From positions 975,501 through 1,039,500 of the forward strand of contig JAODUP010000107.1 in the NCBI GenBank assembly GCA_025642065.1: DNA of 64,000 nucleotides, in the 5' to 3' direction. This document shows, piece after piece, positions 1 to 12,054 of this stretch (the first letter of the stretch is position 1; every line of letters begins with the position of its first letter). The notes under the pieces were generated by a model. That model was not told where the DNA came from and did no database searches. It saw nothing but the letters and a program-made list of their open reading frames with translations. The DNA is from Paralvinella palmiformis. Lineage: Eukaryota; Annelida; Polychaeta; Terebellida; Alvinellidae. A program made the translations under genes and the position numbers.

Positions 1-96
1 TGACTAGACAGAGTAACACATGGCATGTCGTGACGTCTCAGTTCTAATCAAGTCCGATTGAGATATATTGTGGCTTCTGTCTCTCTCTCCTCTCGT

Positions 97-164
97 CTGT
101 CTGTCTGTCTGTCTGTCTGTCTTTGTCTGTCTGTCTGTCTCTGTCTGTCTGTCTGTCTGTCTGT
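97..164. repeat. (CTGT)n tetranucleotide microsatellite
   Basis: This is a run of gtct units, interrupted twice by ctttgtctg and tctctgtc. It is followed at 260-299 by (GT)n and (GA)n and at 335-357 by (CA)n. The open frames over it encode Ser/Val/Cys-Leu repeats and are not genes. Confidence 0.95.
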
Positions 165-260
165 CATTGGGTTAGAGCAGGTTATGTGTTCAGCTTGTTA
201 CGTCGGAATGGGGATTTACTACTTGGTCTGTCCAATCAGAGGGACCCTTTGGTAGCTAGT

Positions 261-298
<38 letters not shown>

Positions 299-478
299 TA
301 AACATACAGATGGAGAGACAAACTGATAGAAAGCTACACACACACACACACACACACCGCTCACTCATATTGGAAGGACGATATTTCCAACATATGGATG
401 GATGGATGGATTAGGTCATAGAGGTCAGTCAGTCAGTTGGTTGGCCATTCAGTCTACGTTAGTCAGTCAATTGTCTGA

Positions 479-1141
479 GTCGTTGCCAGTCCCACAAGAC
501 GTCACCAATATAACAAAGTAGTTGCCAGTCCCACAAGACGTCACCAATATAACAAAGTAGTTGCCAGTCCCACAAGACGTCACCAGTATAACAAAGTCGT
601 TGCCAGTCCCACAAGACGTCACCAGTATAACAAAGTCGTTGCCAGTCCCACAAGACGTCACCAGTATAACAAAGTAGTTGCCAGTCCCACAAGACGTCAC
701 CAGTATAACAAAGTCGTTGCCAGTCTCAGAAGACGTCACCAGTATAACAAAGTCGTTGCCAGTCCCACAAGACCTCACCAGTATAACAAAGTCGTTGCCA
801 GTCCCACAAGACGTCACCAGTATAACAAAGTCGTTGCCAGTCTCAGAAGACGTCACCAGTATAACAAAGTCGTTGCCAGTCCCACAAGACGTCACCAGTA
901 TAACAAAGTCGTTGCCAGTCCCACAAGACGTCACCAGTATAACAAAGTCGTTGCCAGTCCCACAAGACGTCACCAGTATAACAAAGTCGTTGCCAGTCCC
1001 ACAAGACGTCAACAGTATAACAAAGTCGTTGCCAGTCCCACAAGACGTCACCAGTATAACAAAGTCGTTGCCAGTCCCACAAGACGTCACCAGTATAACA
1101 AAGTCGTTGCCAGTCCCACAAGACGTCACCAGTATAACAAA
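479..1141. repeat. 39 bp minisatellite, about 17 tandem units
   Basis: The unit begins gtcgttgccagtcccacaag and continues acgtcaccagtataacaaa, for 39 bp. Because 39 is divisible by three, several frames on both strands stay open (up to 238 codons on the - strand, 164 on the +), giving artefactual periodic proteins. Units 1-2 read caatat where later units read cagtat. Units 7 and 10 share a ctcagaa variant for cccacaa, spaced three units apart, which suggests block duplication. Each unit carries the palindrome gacgtc. There is no spacer diversity, so it is not a CRISPR array. Confidence 0.97.
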
Positions 1142-2739
1142 GGATGTTCGTGTTATCTCGACGGTAGAGTAATTTCTTCTCATCTCTGAGGTAGCTCCAG
1201 GGATTTATCTTAATGTGTTATATAGTGATGGCATCTGTTGTCACTAACCTTGTCAATCTATCACCTTCAATATAGGACACGTACGTCCTGATACCTGGAT
1301 GGGAGAAGCTCCAGAGGACACACACGCGCGCCCGCACACACACACACGTCCGCATACAGACACATACCCGCGCGCGCACCCACACACAAGATATCTATGA
1401 TGTTTAGATATATAGCTTTATGGATGTACAAGTTTTGGTACTCTAAGCCAGTACCATCACGCACGCACGCACACCTTAAAAGATAGACCCGATGTACACA
1501 TGATTGGTGTCTGTAGATAAGTTACAAAACTCTGGCCCGTTTGTAATTGTGTGAAATCAGGCGATAGATTTGATCAAAGACTTGCTCACACAGTTATTGA
1601 AAGGTCATTGCACCTAGAGAGAGATGAGGCCGAGAGTTATGTGCTAGGACGATGTTGCCTATTGGGATAATAACAGACTAGCTGAGGAGGAATTTAGGGA
1701 ACACGACTCATCTGAGATGGTCCTCAAAGTTATAATGTGTTGAGACTCATCTTGAGCTGTGATTAGTAGCATAATCCTGTTGTGTAGGATTTGACCCCCC
1801 CCCCACCTGGTGGACGTGGAGTAAAGGTGGTAGGTTGGGATGTTTGGGTGGTGGTTCCTGGTGGTCGGGTGGTGGTTCCTGATGTTGTATGATCATTGTG
1901 ACATTGCCCGGATTCTTTTTCTAGATTACTTTTAGTCTTCTGGTACACCCTCCGTTCCTGTTATTAAACACCTTAGAACATCCTTCAGCTTTTCTATTTT
2001 TGAGTTAAAGATGTGGGGGTTTACTGGGTAGCAATTTTTGAATGGCTCATGATAGTAAATGGTTTTTTTTTAAATGTGACAGTGTTATCATCATCTTCTT
2101 CATCATCCATACGGCCATCATTATTATCCTTACTGTTATTGTTCATTAATGAATTAGTTCACAGGCCTCTAGCACGAGGGTTCAACTCGTGGCCTTACTA
2201 CGTCTGAAGGATGTTTCATCTTTTTATTTCACCACATTACAAACGTAAATTGTTTGACCCATATGGCGTACCTTGTGTAGAAAACTTACAACTTTTTGGA
2301 TTACGGGATTGGCGATTGGCGTAATACATAATATACTATAGACCTATAGACAACATTAATGAAAGACAACTCGCGTTTTGGGGGATGTTTCATCTTTTCA
2401 TTTTACGTCATTGTCAATCAATGAAGATTTCTCGTTCCCTTTCAATCTACCACGTGCAGGAGGATGATAAAACAAAACAGTAACACAATTGTTCAACACT
2501 TCCATTAAGAAATCACGGTTAATCTCTGCGTACTTGGGTACTATCGCAGTGTAACTGAGTACCGAGAAGACACGTGTATTGAATGACAAATATCTGTTTC
2601 TGTATGCGGGCAGTGACAGGACTGTGCTCACTTGGCACGTACTGACCACTTTGTGAGATTAGCCACACAGTCAACAATTACTAAATATGCCCAGTGCTGG
2701 TAGACCGTTAAGAGGCCCGCAGCCGTTGTCCATAACTGC

Positions 2740-3000
2740 AGTTTGTGCAGTTGGTAGTAGTCAGTGCCATTGCAGACTTTGGCATCTGTATCGATTGGAT
2801 GTTTCGGCCACCAGTGAAAGGCTCTGGTTCAATCATCTAATTTTTGCAGGGTGTGTCCCCCTGGCAGCCGTGTGTTGACAACGCTGAGGCTAGGGAAAAC
2901 AGTCACTCACTCACTCACTCACTCACTCACTCACTCACTCACTCACTCACTCACTCACTCACTCACTCACTCACTCACTCACTCATTTACTCACTCATTT
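2740..3000 (+). repeat. SINE-2-like tail ending in (ACTC)n
   Basis: A weak B-box-like stretch (tggttcaatcatc, near 2826) is followed by gggtgtgtccccctggcagc and aacgctgaggctagggaaaa. That resembles the SINE-2 tail seen elsewhere (ggatgtta...accagcactgaggctaaa). It runs directly into about 95 bp of (ACTC)n at 2902-2999, then (CT)n, (CA)n and a SINE-1 copy. The head is too diverged to define the start precisely. Confidence 0.6.
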
Positions 3001-3007
3001 CTCTCTA

Positions 3008-3059
<52 letters not shown>

Positions 3060-3060
3060 G

Positions 3061-3243
3061 GGCGCCTCCATAGTCCAACTGGTAGTGCGTTGGATCACAA
3101 ATTACTACCACCTGATTTCGAATTTCAGCCTTTGGCATATCTGAAGGGTGTTTCATCTTTGAGTTCACTTCAATACCGTTGGAGGTCGCTCGACCCACTT
3201 AGCCTACCATGTGCACAAAAGTGGCCGTAAAACGTCAATCATC
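3061..3243 (+). repeat. SINE-1 (tRNA-derived) copy
   Basis: The copy starts ggcgcctccatagtccaact, a diverged A box, with a weak B box (tttcgaattt). The body has gaagggtgtttcatcttt, then cctaccatgtgcacaaaagt and ggccgtaaaacgtcaatcatc. The order matches the consensus formed by the other copies. It lies directly downstream of a composite ACTC/CT/CA microsatellite. Confidence 0.88.
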
Positions 3244-3627
3244 TACACGCACGCACGCACGCATGCACACACACTCAAGGACCAGTGTGATTATAATATG
3301 CAGCTGTTATTCCATTGTGACAGTCAACACCTGAGACATGTGATCATCATCAAAGGATATTCTACTGGCGTGGTTTAGTGTTTGTTAGAGGGTATTGTTT
3401 AGACTGTAATGATCCTGATAAGGCTAAATTTAGCATTTCCGAGTATCTGTTCTCTTACATTGTTAGCTATAGATCTTAAGGAATGGAAATGTGTGGATTT
3501 TCAAACGTTTACCTTTCCTATTGATTAATACATGTATATGTGATTTACTTAGCCTCCTGATGTTAATATAGGCATGGCAGCTATCCCAAGACATTTAATA
3601 CTTAATGTCTAATATTTCTATGTGGAT

Positions 3628-3699
<72 letters not shown>

Positions 3700-4006
3700 C
3701 AGAGAGACGTACCAGACAAGTTATTAAACTAGCACTGATCGTGTTAACTCTGATATATATTAGCTGTGTTATGTTATGGTGTCATGTTTGGTGTCAAGTT
3801 ACATGTTAATTGTCAGGTATTGTTGTCAGGTATGGTTGTCTTCTATTTTCATTTTACCAACAAATAAATACAATTAAAAGTCACCGACTATCTCGGAGAA
3901 TTGTCTTCTGCAATACACTTGATGTGATATGTAATTACACCCCCACGTTCAACCTTCACACGGTCATGCATATGTCCAACGGCGAACGCGCGCTGACACA
4001 CGCGCG

Positions 4007-4041
<35 letters not shown>

Positions 4042-4636
4042 TAGATATGTAAATAAAGAGATCTCATGATGGCGGTGGTAAAACAAATTTATCCTTGTTT
4101 ACGTTTGTTCAATAATCAGCTTTTGGTCAGTAATTAATCCTGACTGATCACGGGCTAAAACCATATCCTACCAGGACCACCCCCCTCTCCCAACCCCCAA
4201 CAGAAAACCGCTTAGCGTTTAGCTTCGATATTGAAAAGGTGTTGCCCACATGCCGAGGCAAATGTGGTAAATACAGATTATTCACTCTAATTGGTGGCTA
4301 AAAGTGACTTGTTTTGCCGCTTGGGGAGCCACCAATTTTGTTGAATGAATGCGTTCCGAGTGAGATCTCGTGGCTTTATGACAGAGGCCACAGATAGATC
4401 ACTCTGCTTGAATACTAATCATGTTTGAGGGCGGCTTTTTTTTCTTCTTCTCCTGTTTTTAGCCCATTCCTGGTCCAACGTTTTTGGTTGATTCTTCTGG
4501 TATCCAGTTATTTATAGGTGTATCTGCATGCACACGAGCGCGTGCGTGCATGTATTAAGTTTTCAGATTTTTTTAATCACTAATACAGTCTCTCTCTCTC
4601 TTTCCCGGGTCTCGATTTCTGACATCAACAAATCCC

Positions 4637-4638
<2 letters not shown>

Positions 4639-4679
<41 letters not shown>
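4639..4679. repeat. (AT)n microsatellite
   Basis: About 40 bp of uninterrupted AT alternation. Neighbouring simple repeats in this stretch are (CT)n then (GT)n at 3631-3690 and (GA)n at 4013-4039. Confidence 0.95.
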
Positions 4680-4680
<1 letters not shown>

Positions 4681-5019
4681 TTTAATTAGTGATACATGCC
4701 TTCACGACTTGCGCTCAGTTCCCTTTCGGGTGTTTTCACATTGCTTGGACCATATACGATATAAAGCTAGCTTGCCGGCATTGCTTTCCTTTCAGTTTAA
4801 AAAAGTCCCTTTGATGTTTTGAACTTCACCTCAAATATCACCCTTTTACTTCGCTAAGCAGTGCTTTAATACTCTCTGGGTCTAATGGATGGCCGGAAAA
4901 GGTTTTGTGTAGTCGAAGTTGATTATAATAATTGTGTTTTTAGTAGAACGTGGTAGGTTCATCCTTTATTAACTGAAAGGGTATTATATAGGAGAAATGT
5001 GGATTACTATTGCTATTAT

Positions 5020-5468
5020 TATTACTGGTAGTAGTAGCAGTAGGAGTAGTTGTAGCAGTAGTAGTAGTAGTAGTTGTAGTAGTAGTAGTAGTAGTAGTAG
5101 TAGTTGTAGCAGTAGTAGTTGTAGCAGTAGTAGTAGTTGTAGCAGTAGGAGTAGTTGTAGCAGTAGTAGTAGTAGTAGGAGGAGGAGTTGTAGCAGTAGT
5201 AGTAGTTGTAGCAGTAGTAGTAGTAGTTGTAGCAGTAGGAGTAGTTGTAGCAGTAGTAGTAGTAGGAGTAGTTGTAGCAGTAGTAGTAGTAGTTGTAGCA
5301 GTAGTAGTAGTAGTTGTTGTTGTAGCAGTAGTAGTAGTAGTTGTAGCAGTAGTAGTAGTAGTAGTTGTTGTAGTAGTAGTAGTAGGAGGAGGAGGAGGAG
5401 CAGTAGTACTAGTAGTAGGAGGAGGAGTAGAAGTAGTTGTTGTTGTTGCAGTAGCAGCAGCAGCAGCA
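5020..5468. repeat. Long imperfect (GTA/GTT/GCA)n trinucleotide array
   Basis: About 450 bp of phase-coherent trinucleotides: mostly gta, interrupted by gtt, gca and gga. A recurring higher motif is (gta)n-gtt-gta-gca. All three frames of both strands stay open, giving poly-Thr, poly-Leu, poly-Ser and poly-Val translations up to 220 codons. Low complexity and the absence of any non-repeat domain argue against coding. Confidence 0.93.
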
Positions 5469-7303
5469 ATTATCGCTACTACTACTATGTAATCTAATGG
5501 AATGCAACAGCCACATAGTAGTAGGGCAGTAGATGTCAGTTTTGTGGAGATTTGTGTCTTTACAAGTATTTTCTGATGACTCCGAAAATACTCAGTTGTC
5601 AATACCTACCTAAACTCGATCCGGATATAAGCATTTTTATGTTGCCTCGCAGCAGCAGTATAGGTGTTTACCTGTAGGTAGGTAGCACGTTATGTGTGGC
5701 CGTGTTATAACCGTTTGATTAATATTATACCGGAGAAGATCAATAATATGTAATTAAAGAGGCTGACTTACCAATACTGGTCTATCTGGATATCGATTAT
5801 GGATCAGCTTACTAAGGATTACGGTCTTTTATCGTCTTTCTGATCCTGGGTGGATAAACAGGCTTTCGGTCTCACGTCGACATATTGAACGATGTTGGAT
5901 TTGGTTTGCTGATGAACACGCCAGAATGGCCAACATGAGCGTGGACGTGCGCGTGTACACACACAGAGAAACAGAGAGAGTGTGTGTGTGTGTGTGTGTG
6001 CGTGCGTGCGCGCTCGCGTGCGCCCACGTACAATTTAATGTTTAATAAATGCAGGTTTCTACTTTGAAACCATCTCCATAGTTCTATGGACGTTCTGATT
6101 TGCACACAGCCACCTCCACCATGTTATTGTCAATCTCAACTCACCTAGGGAGTATACTCATTCGACATTCGACGTTTTCAGCAGTGGTCCACCGAACACT
6201 GTTCCCCGACCGAGTCAACCGAGGAACATGGGGAAAGAAAGGCCAGTAACCCGCTGGTGGGCTGGCTCAAACCGACAACCTGCCAGTTTCGAACCGATCC
6301 AGTTTCGAACCACTGTGCTATCACACACAACCCAGACAGCCACATCTGGCCAGGATAATAATAACGAATCTCCCTTCTCCCCACCCCACCCCCAACGAAC
6401 TTAAAACCTTTCTGGAGAAAGGGCAAACACTATGTCGGCTAATCCAGTCTCTAGTTATAGATCAAACGGCGTTCCTTTTTAAAAATATTTTCCTTTGTCA
6501 AGAGGCCAGTTATTAAGTCATTATATTAACTTATGGCCGACGTTTTACGGATTTTCTCGGTTTTTGCTTTGCCATTAACAAATTCCTCCTTCCTATTTTT
6601 CCTTCGTTAATTGACTGGTCGAAGACAACGTTTCGATCGGTTGTGGCTTCAGATGCCGGTGGGGGGGGGGGGGTTGTTCCAGTGTGTTATTTTCAGGTCA
6701 GAGCCGAGGTTATTAATTATACTCGGTGTAAAGATGCTATAGCTGATGATGATAAACATTTTCCAGCTGTCCGTGTACCGCCGTCGTACATCCCCGTCCG
6801 GGATAACAATGATTTATGTCGGATAATGTTAGAAATTAGTGCAGAGGTCAAGATGAGAATGTTAGAATTTCATAACTCAGCGTAGATATCAGGGGTTTCG
6901 GGGTGTGAGTGGGGTGATATATGATCGTATACAGTTTTCTCTTTTCCCTGCGTGCGTTTGTGGGGGGGGGAGCTTGTTTGTTTGTTAGCGAAGCTAGCCA
7001 CGAGGGAGGGGGCTTATTAAGTAAGATTTTATAGATATTTTGGTGTTTGTTTTTTTTTAAATTTTAATTCGGTTTGGTTTAGTTTTTATGTTAGGCGTCA
7101 CCTGGTACAGATCCTGAAACGCTCTGTTTTTGTATTGCGCAGATCCTGATTTCCACGATTAATTCTGTGTATTACGTTATCGAGTTGCAGTATATGTACA
7201 GTATATCATCCAAATATTGGTGGCCGCATTCAACGTCCTGTGTTACTTCTTATTGATTATATTAGTCTCATTTAGCATTTTATAACATATCTACCTCAGA
7301 TAT

Positions 7304-7468
7304 GATAATTGATGTTTTACGGACACTTGGCTAAATGGGCTGAGCGACCCCCAAAGGTAATGAAGCGAAGTCAAAGATGAAACATCCTTCAGATATGCCC
7401 ACACTGAGGTTCGAACTCATGCCGTAGTGATCTGTGATCCAACGAGCTACCAGTTAGAGCCCTCACGG
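7304..7468 (-). repeat. SINE-1 copy, minus strand
   Basis: On the + strand it reads attgatgttttacggacact, then ggctaaatgggctgagcgac, aatgaagcgaagtcaaagat, the complement of the B box (ggttcgaactc) and the complemented A-box region gctaccagttagagccc. This is a near full-length reverse-oriented SINE-1 with a short deletion near gtgcacaaaagtggcc. Confidence 0.88.
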
Positions 7469-8664
7469 ATAATATTACGCGTGTTTACCTCACGCGGATC
7501 TTGATGACCACTCTTAACTCTGTGTTTACCCAGTATAGATCCTGACGACCAATCCGAATATTATGGGTTACCGCATGTAGATCCTGATGGCTACAAGTAA
7601 CATTGTGAATTGCTGTTAAGAGATTCCCAAAGTCACAGTCCGAACGCCACTCACATCCATACTGATCCTGATGACATTAACTTGTGGTATAATTATACTC
7701 ACTATCCATCCATGCCTTTGTTATGTCGCCCGGTTGCTGACTGTATCCACGTTATAAATATTACTACCAACCATCCAACCTCAACCTCCAACCCCCGTCA
7801 ACAGATTGAACTATAATTAAGGTATTATTTGACTTAGATCAGGTGATAGAAACGTTTCCACTCAACCAGAGAAAGAGAGAACCAGTTTTAATGCTCACAT
7901 CAGTCACATAGATAACTGACTTTTCGCTAATAGATACATCTCATTAATATATATATATCCTATTTTTGTCGATGTTCTAACCGACTTGTCTCGAGGGTGT
8001 AGACATTCTGCTTCGGGGACGTCACCGCCTCACATACAGTAATGCCACCAATTAGTATGTCTCGCTCATCAGCTATAACGCATTAATTACCCATTGCAAC
8101 CTAGGACTGCGGCTATGGATTACTCTCAGGCCCGCTCCGGATCAATATCTAACGGTTTTGGTGTTCCCGAGGAATTACTAAGCAATTAATCTTTTCAAGT
8201 TATTTACCCACCCAATACTAGAGCTCTCTACCCAACAGCGTGCTTTCTACGGGTCTCATTCCTGAAATTTAGTTTTTGCGATGTGGTGAAACTTTTGTTT
8301 GTTTGTGGATTTGTGATGTATTATAATAGTGCTTGATGGATCAGACATCAGATCCAGAATTACTGGTTTGGATGGTCTGACGTTTATTAATGTATGGAGT
8401 TTTATATCCGACATCACTAGGCTTTCTCGGAATGATTTACAATTAATGTTCCTGGGATGGTGTGAGCAACTCAACTTTTTTTACGATGTGTGTGTGTGTG
8501 TGTGTATTGGTGCGTGCTTGCCCGGTTGTGTGTGTATTGGTGCGTGCTTGTCCGGTTGTGTGTGTGTGTGTGTGTGTTTATACTTTATTTTATTAGCCAT
8601 GTATTAACCATGTGTTCAATAACCAGGTGTGTTATGTAATTTTTTTAACGTTGTCCATTTACAG

Positions 8665-8802
8665 GTGTTGTGGGCTGAACAACAGATAGTAAAGAAACGT
8701 ATAAAAAGAGATCTCTTGGATGTGGATCATGATCTCAGCGATGCCAAGTACAAGTGGAATCCGAAGTTTAAAGATCCTCAGTGGCCTAAGATGTGGTACT
8801 TG
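8665..8802 (+). CDS. furin-like: Furin-like proprotein convertase, internal exon (prodomain end / mature N-terminus)
   Basis: This exon encodes 46 residues in phase 0 at both ends. It begins after a pyrimidine-rich acceptor (tccatttacag) with VLWAEQQIVKKRIKRD and ends WPKMWYL before the donor gtatgt. R-I-K-R (residues 12-15), followed by Asp, fits the primary autocatalytic cleavage site that separates the inhibitory prodomain from the mature enzyme. The following F-K-D-P-Q-W-P-K-M-W-Y-L matches the conserved (F)-D-P-x-W-x-x-x-W-Y-L start of mature kexin-type convertases. In this family such enzymes cleave precursors after basic residues in the secretory pathway. The insert DVDHDLSDAKYKWNPK between the cleavage site and that block looks lineage-specific. 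The preceding exon, with the rest of the prodomain and the signal peptide, was not found. PCSK5/6 is the main alternative subfamily. Confidence 0.9.
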
Positions 8803-8959
8803 GTATGTAAACTAGACCGATTATACGATTGGTGCTCATTGTGCTCTGACTAACTATGATTGTCCTCTTTGGAAGCTACTGACATGCCCCTCTATAGCAG
8901 ATTTACACCACACCAAATTCAGTGCCATATTAATGGTAAAAACAAGTTCCAATTGCATT

Positions 8960-9122
8960 CCTCCTTGGGGCATCTCCATAATAGCGTGATTGGCTGCAGA
9001 TATCTAGCATCTGGGGTCTCAAACTTGGCTGTGTTTGAAGGGTGTTTCATCTTTCACATTGCCTGATTGACCTTGGACCATTTAGCTTACTGTATGTACA
9101 AAAATGGTCATGAAACAGTAAT
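8960..9122 (+). repeat. Diverged SINE-1 copy
   Basis: Recognisable parts are gtttgaagggtgtttcatct, tttcacattgcctgattgac and ccatttagcttactgtatgt followed by acaaaaatggtcatgaaac. The tRNA-like head is strongly decayed. It lies 160 bp into the intron downstream of the first visible exon. Confidence 0.65.
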
Positions 9123-11424
9123 ATTTACTCTTTGTAATTTATATAGTCTGACATTTATTACAAAACACATGAATATTAGAAATCGACAAAACACTGATTA
9201 TTATTAATATTATTATTATTATTATTATACTGGGAGCCCATTAAAGTGTGGATGTTGTGGTCTAGAAACAAGTCATCCACAGATTAAAGTGAAACTGCAA
9301 GTATTTCCTTTAGAACCTGTGTGGGTCCTTATAAGTGATTATTAAGGCAATAGAAAATGTGTGTGTGATATGTAAAGAAGAGGAGGTACAATTTAGGCTT
9401 AATGGTGCCTTTATCTACTTATGTACAATGTACAAATATATATTGCCGGCAGTAGAAGCTCACAATTCGCTGCTGGTCCCAAATTTAGCGCAGGGCGGAG
9501 GATCTATTTTCAAAATTTTACCAAGTTTTCAGATTAAATTCGTTGCCAATATAAGTAAAGATGAGCAAAATTTATGATAGATTTATGACTTGTAAAAAAA
9601 AGTGTTCACAAATTCAACCCGAAGTGACATTTTACACAATTGGCATATTATTATAAAAGAAAACAAAATGGGAGTCTTTAGAAAGGTGATGACAATGATC
9701 ATGGCAGGTTTTCTCTCCAATTGACTGCTCGGTAGATAATTATTAAAAAGGTCAGCAAGTTCATTTTATTTTACTTAGAATAGTTTCAGATTTAATAACA
9801 TGTTTATATTACATGTAAAATACATTTACTGTATTATAAGAATCCTCCACAAAATGATAAGATATGGGGGGGGGGGCGCAACGTTTTCCAGTTGCCATGA
9901 CAATTCTGTGACTTACGGGGTTTAAGTTTTTTTTTCTTCAGTTGCTATTTTGTGAATGCATACCCATGCAATAACTTATGAAAAATTATATGATTTCTGA
10001 CATTGAAATCGGTTATCTGTATTATGCCTGGGTCATGGAGAGCATTCTTTCACTGGGATCAAATAGCTGGTGAACACCAGGATTTTGTTTTATAAACTTC
10101 ACACGTTTAAAAATAATACAATCGTTCTAGAAATATACCCCTTTGACAGATTCGGGTGTCAGCGGGAAGTGGACTGATGCCACTTAAAATAAATGATTTG
10201 TGAACTACAAAATCTTATTTCAATAATTAAAGTCCACTTAACAAGTATAAGCTATTTCATTAATATCTGAGCATCTTTTAAACAAAGATAGTTGTACATC
10301 TGTCCTTTTGGCTTTTATACTTCAGTGTAAATATATTAAGACTTACAGGTCCTAGTTGATGGAGTGAAAGAATGAAAAAGATTGGAGAATTTACGTTGTA
10401 GGCGGCTGTCAGCTCGTGCAGTTTTCATGGTTGAATGCCAAAGGTTAACACACAGGTGCTGTTGTCTTAATAGATGTAGTGCTGTGGAAAAATAAACTGC
10501 GAAATATCATAATTTGTACTGTATTTTAATGTATCAAATTATGCGAACAGGAGCTCTGAAGATGTTGGTTCAGGTCTTGGAAGTATCCTATTAGTATTAG
10601 TAGTATTAGCATTACTGTTATTTATATAAATTGAAGAAAAAAGTTCTCAGTGAAGGTTCATTTTCCTGAAGCAACGAAAAATAATTGAAAGTAGTTCGGA
10701 AAATAATTTTTCTCTTACACCAGTTTTTAGGTTTGGTACCAATTGGAATTCTAATTATAGAATTCTAACTGAGTGTTCAATTGCAATTACAAAGTAATCG
10801 ACCCCTCTCCGTCCAAGTTATGCTCATAAATCATATAAATAATGTGCTCCACAATGTTGGAAGAGTAATTTGGTGATGTTTTTGTTAATCGATAATCTCC
10901 TTTTGTTGAGTATAATTTTATTTTGCTCCGAATTAGTTCTTCCACACCCATCAGTCTTCAGGTTGTTAATGGATGTCCTTAATAGTAGCCGTGCGCGCAA
11001 GAAATAGTTCTCACCAACTGGTCGTGTCTGCTGTAAACACGCTGGGCTTCTTTTTTTTGGGGGGAGCATTTCAGGTCATCTTTCGCCGGATGAAGAAAGC
11101 ATGCTTGCGATATAGACTTACAGTAACAACGTATAATAACGATATTATAGTCACGTGTAGTCAGTATCCACTCTATGAGTTTATGATCATGTAGAAGTGC
11201 GTATTTTTTCCACCATTTGCAAGCGCCTTTCATAAAACGTGGTCACGTAGAATAATAATAAGAAAAAACTCCCATGTTACATACGTTGCATTTGGTTATC
11301 CGGTTTCAAGTTTCAGACAGCCAACGTGCTGTATATAATGGCATGACATATTGCTGTTCTGTATTCAGTCCATTCTTATGTAATAGTGATTTTTTAATCT
11401 GACGTCTACACATCTAGCGGTAGT

Positions 11425-11556
11425 CGGGCTTTTCGATGGCGCAGCAGTTAGAGTTTGAATCCGGGTTATAAGTGTATTTCCTCCGGCGAGACGCCTGACG
11501 GCCGTATGTCCGTCCTTAGGTGTGGCCAGCACCAAAGTTAAACTACTCACAACACA
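11425..11556 (+). repeat. SINE-2 copy, diverged
   Basis: The head is gatggcgcagcagttagagt with a B-box-like tttgaatccgg. The body has gccgtatgtccgtccttagg and the tail is tgtggccagcaccaaagtta followed by aactactcac. The order matches the fuller SINE-2 copies at 16.5 and 57.7 kb. Confidence 0.65.
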
Positions 11557-11742
11557 GCGTCACTGTTAGACATGTTGTGGCCTATCGATTGGTAGTATAT
11601 TTTTATAGATTGTTCATCATCAAAAACAGCTCTAGAGTAGCTTACTTAGAACCAATGATTAAATTAATGTCCCAATAAATTACTCTGTATACAACACTCC
11701 ACCCCCACCCCCGCCGCCTTATGTAAATATATTGCTATTTAT

Positions 11743-11901
11743 CGGTCACTTTTGTACACGTGGTCGTCTGAGCGAGCCGCCAAGCGACCCCTGAAGGGAA
11801 ATGGGGTAAAGTGAAAGATGAAACAGCTTACAGAAGTAAATTAACCAGGGTTTGAACGCCGGTGATACAGGTGTGTGGTCAACCACGTTGACAGTTAGGC
11901 C
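11743..11901 (-). repeat. Diverged SINE-1 copy, minus strand
   Basis: On the + strand it reads cggtcacttttgtacacgtg, then gagcgagccgccaagcgacc, aaagtgaaagatgaaacagc and a B-box complement (ggtttgaacgcc). The sequence tcacttttgtacacgtggtcg recurs at about 22066, where only that fragment remains. Confidence 0.7.
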
Positions 11902-11989
11902 ATATTATTTGAGTTATTTGGTATAGGTACTGGTCATATCTACGTATGATATAAACAAACACCCACTTAATTTATCACTACGTTCAGAC

Positions 11990-12020
11990 ACACACACACA
12001 CTCTCTCTCTCTCTCTCTCT

Positions 12021-12052
<32 letters not shown>
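11990..12052. repeat. Composite (CA)n(CT)n(TA)n microsatellite
   Basis: The order is acacacac, then ctctctct, then tatatata. The flanking phrase atccacttaattaatcacca also occurs before it, with the start reading acccacttaatttatcacta, which suggests a short local duplication around the array. Confidence 0.9.

Positions 12053-12054
<2 letters not shown>

Larger units (their letters stand above)
1..8664 (+). other. Intron 5' of the first visible convertase exon (partial)
   Basis: No exon could be recognised here. The region was read for the missing prodomain exon, expected to carry a W-A-V...H-G-F-x-N-x-G-Q pattern and to end in phase 0, and none was seen. Content is a 39 bp minisatellite, many dinucleotide and tetranucleotide arrays, a trinucleotide array at 5.0-5.5 kb, SINE-1 copies and one SINE-2 copy. 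The stretches 1142-2840, 3250-4000, 4040-4620 and 5490-7300 hold otherwise unremarkable AT-rich sequence. Confidence 0.6.

Noticed and set aside
479..1141. Possible CRISPR-like direct repeats
   Set aside because: The repeats are contiguous 39 bp units without distinct spacers, and the sequence is clearly eukaryotic.
467..1183. 238-codon minus-strand and 164-codon plus-strand open frames
   Set aside because: They are translations of the 39 bp minisatellite, whose length divisible by three keeps several frames open; there is no domain or splice context.
4940..5602. 220-codon poly-Thr (minus) and 160-166-codon poly-Val/poly-Ser (plus) frames
   Set aside because: All come from the trinucleotide array at 5.0-5.5 kb; frames on both strands are equally open.
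6643..6885. 80-codon frame after a plausible acceptor (tgttattttcag), resembling an exon
   Set aside because: No protein family recognised, the frame starts in a G-run and ends in a stop, and it does not fit the missing convertase prodomain exon.
8803..8853. Read-through extension of the 8665-8802 exon to the stop near 8851
   Set aside because: Family similarity stops at WYL, followed by a good donor gtatgt, and the next exon continues the family sequence in phase.
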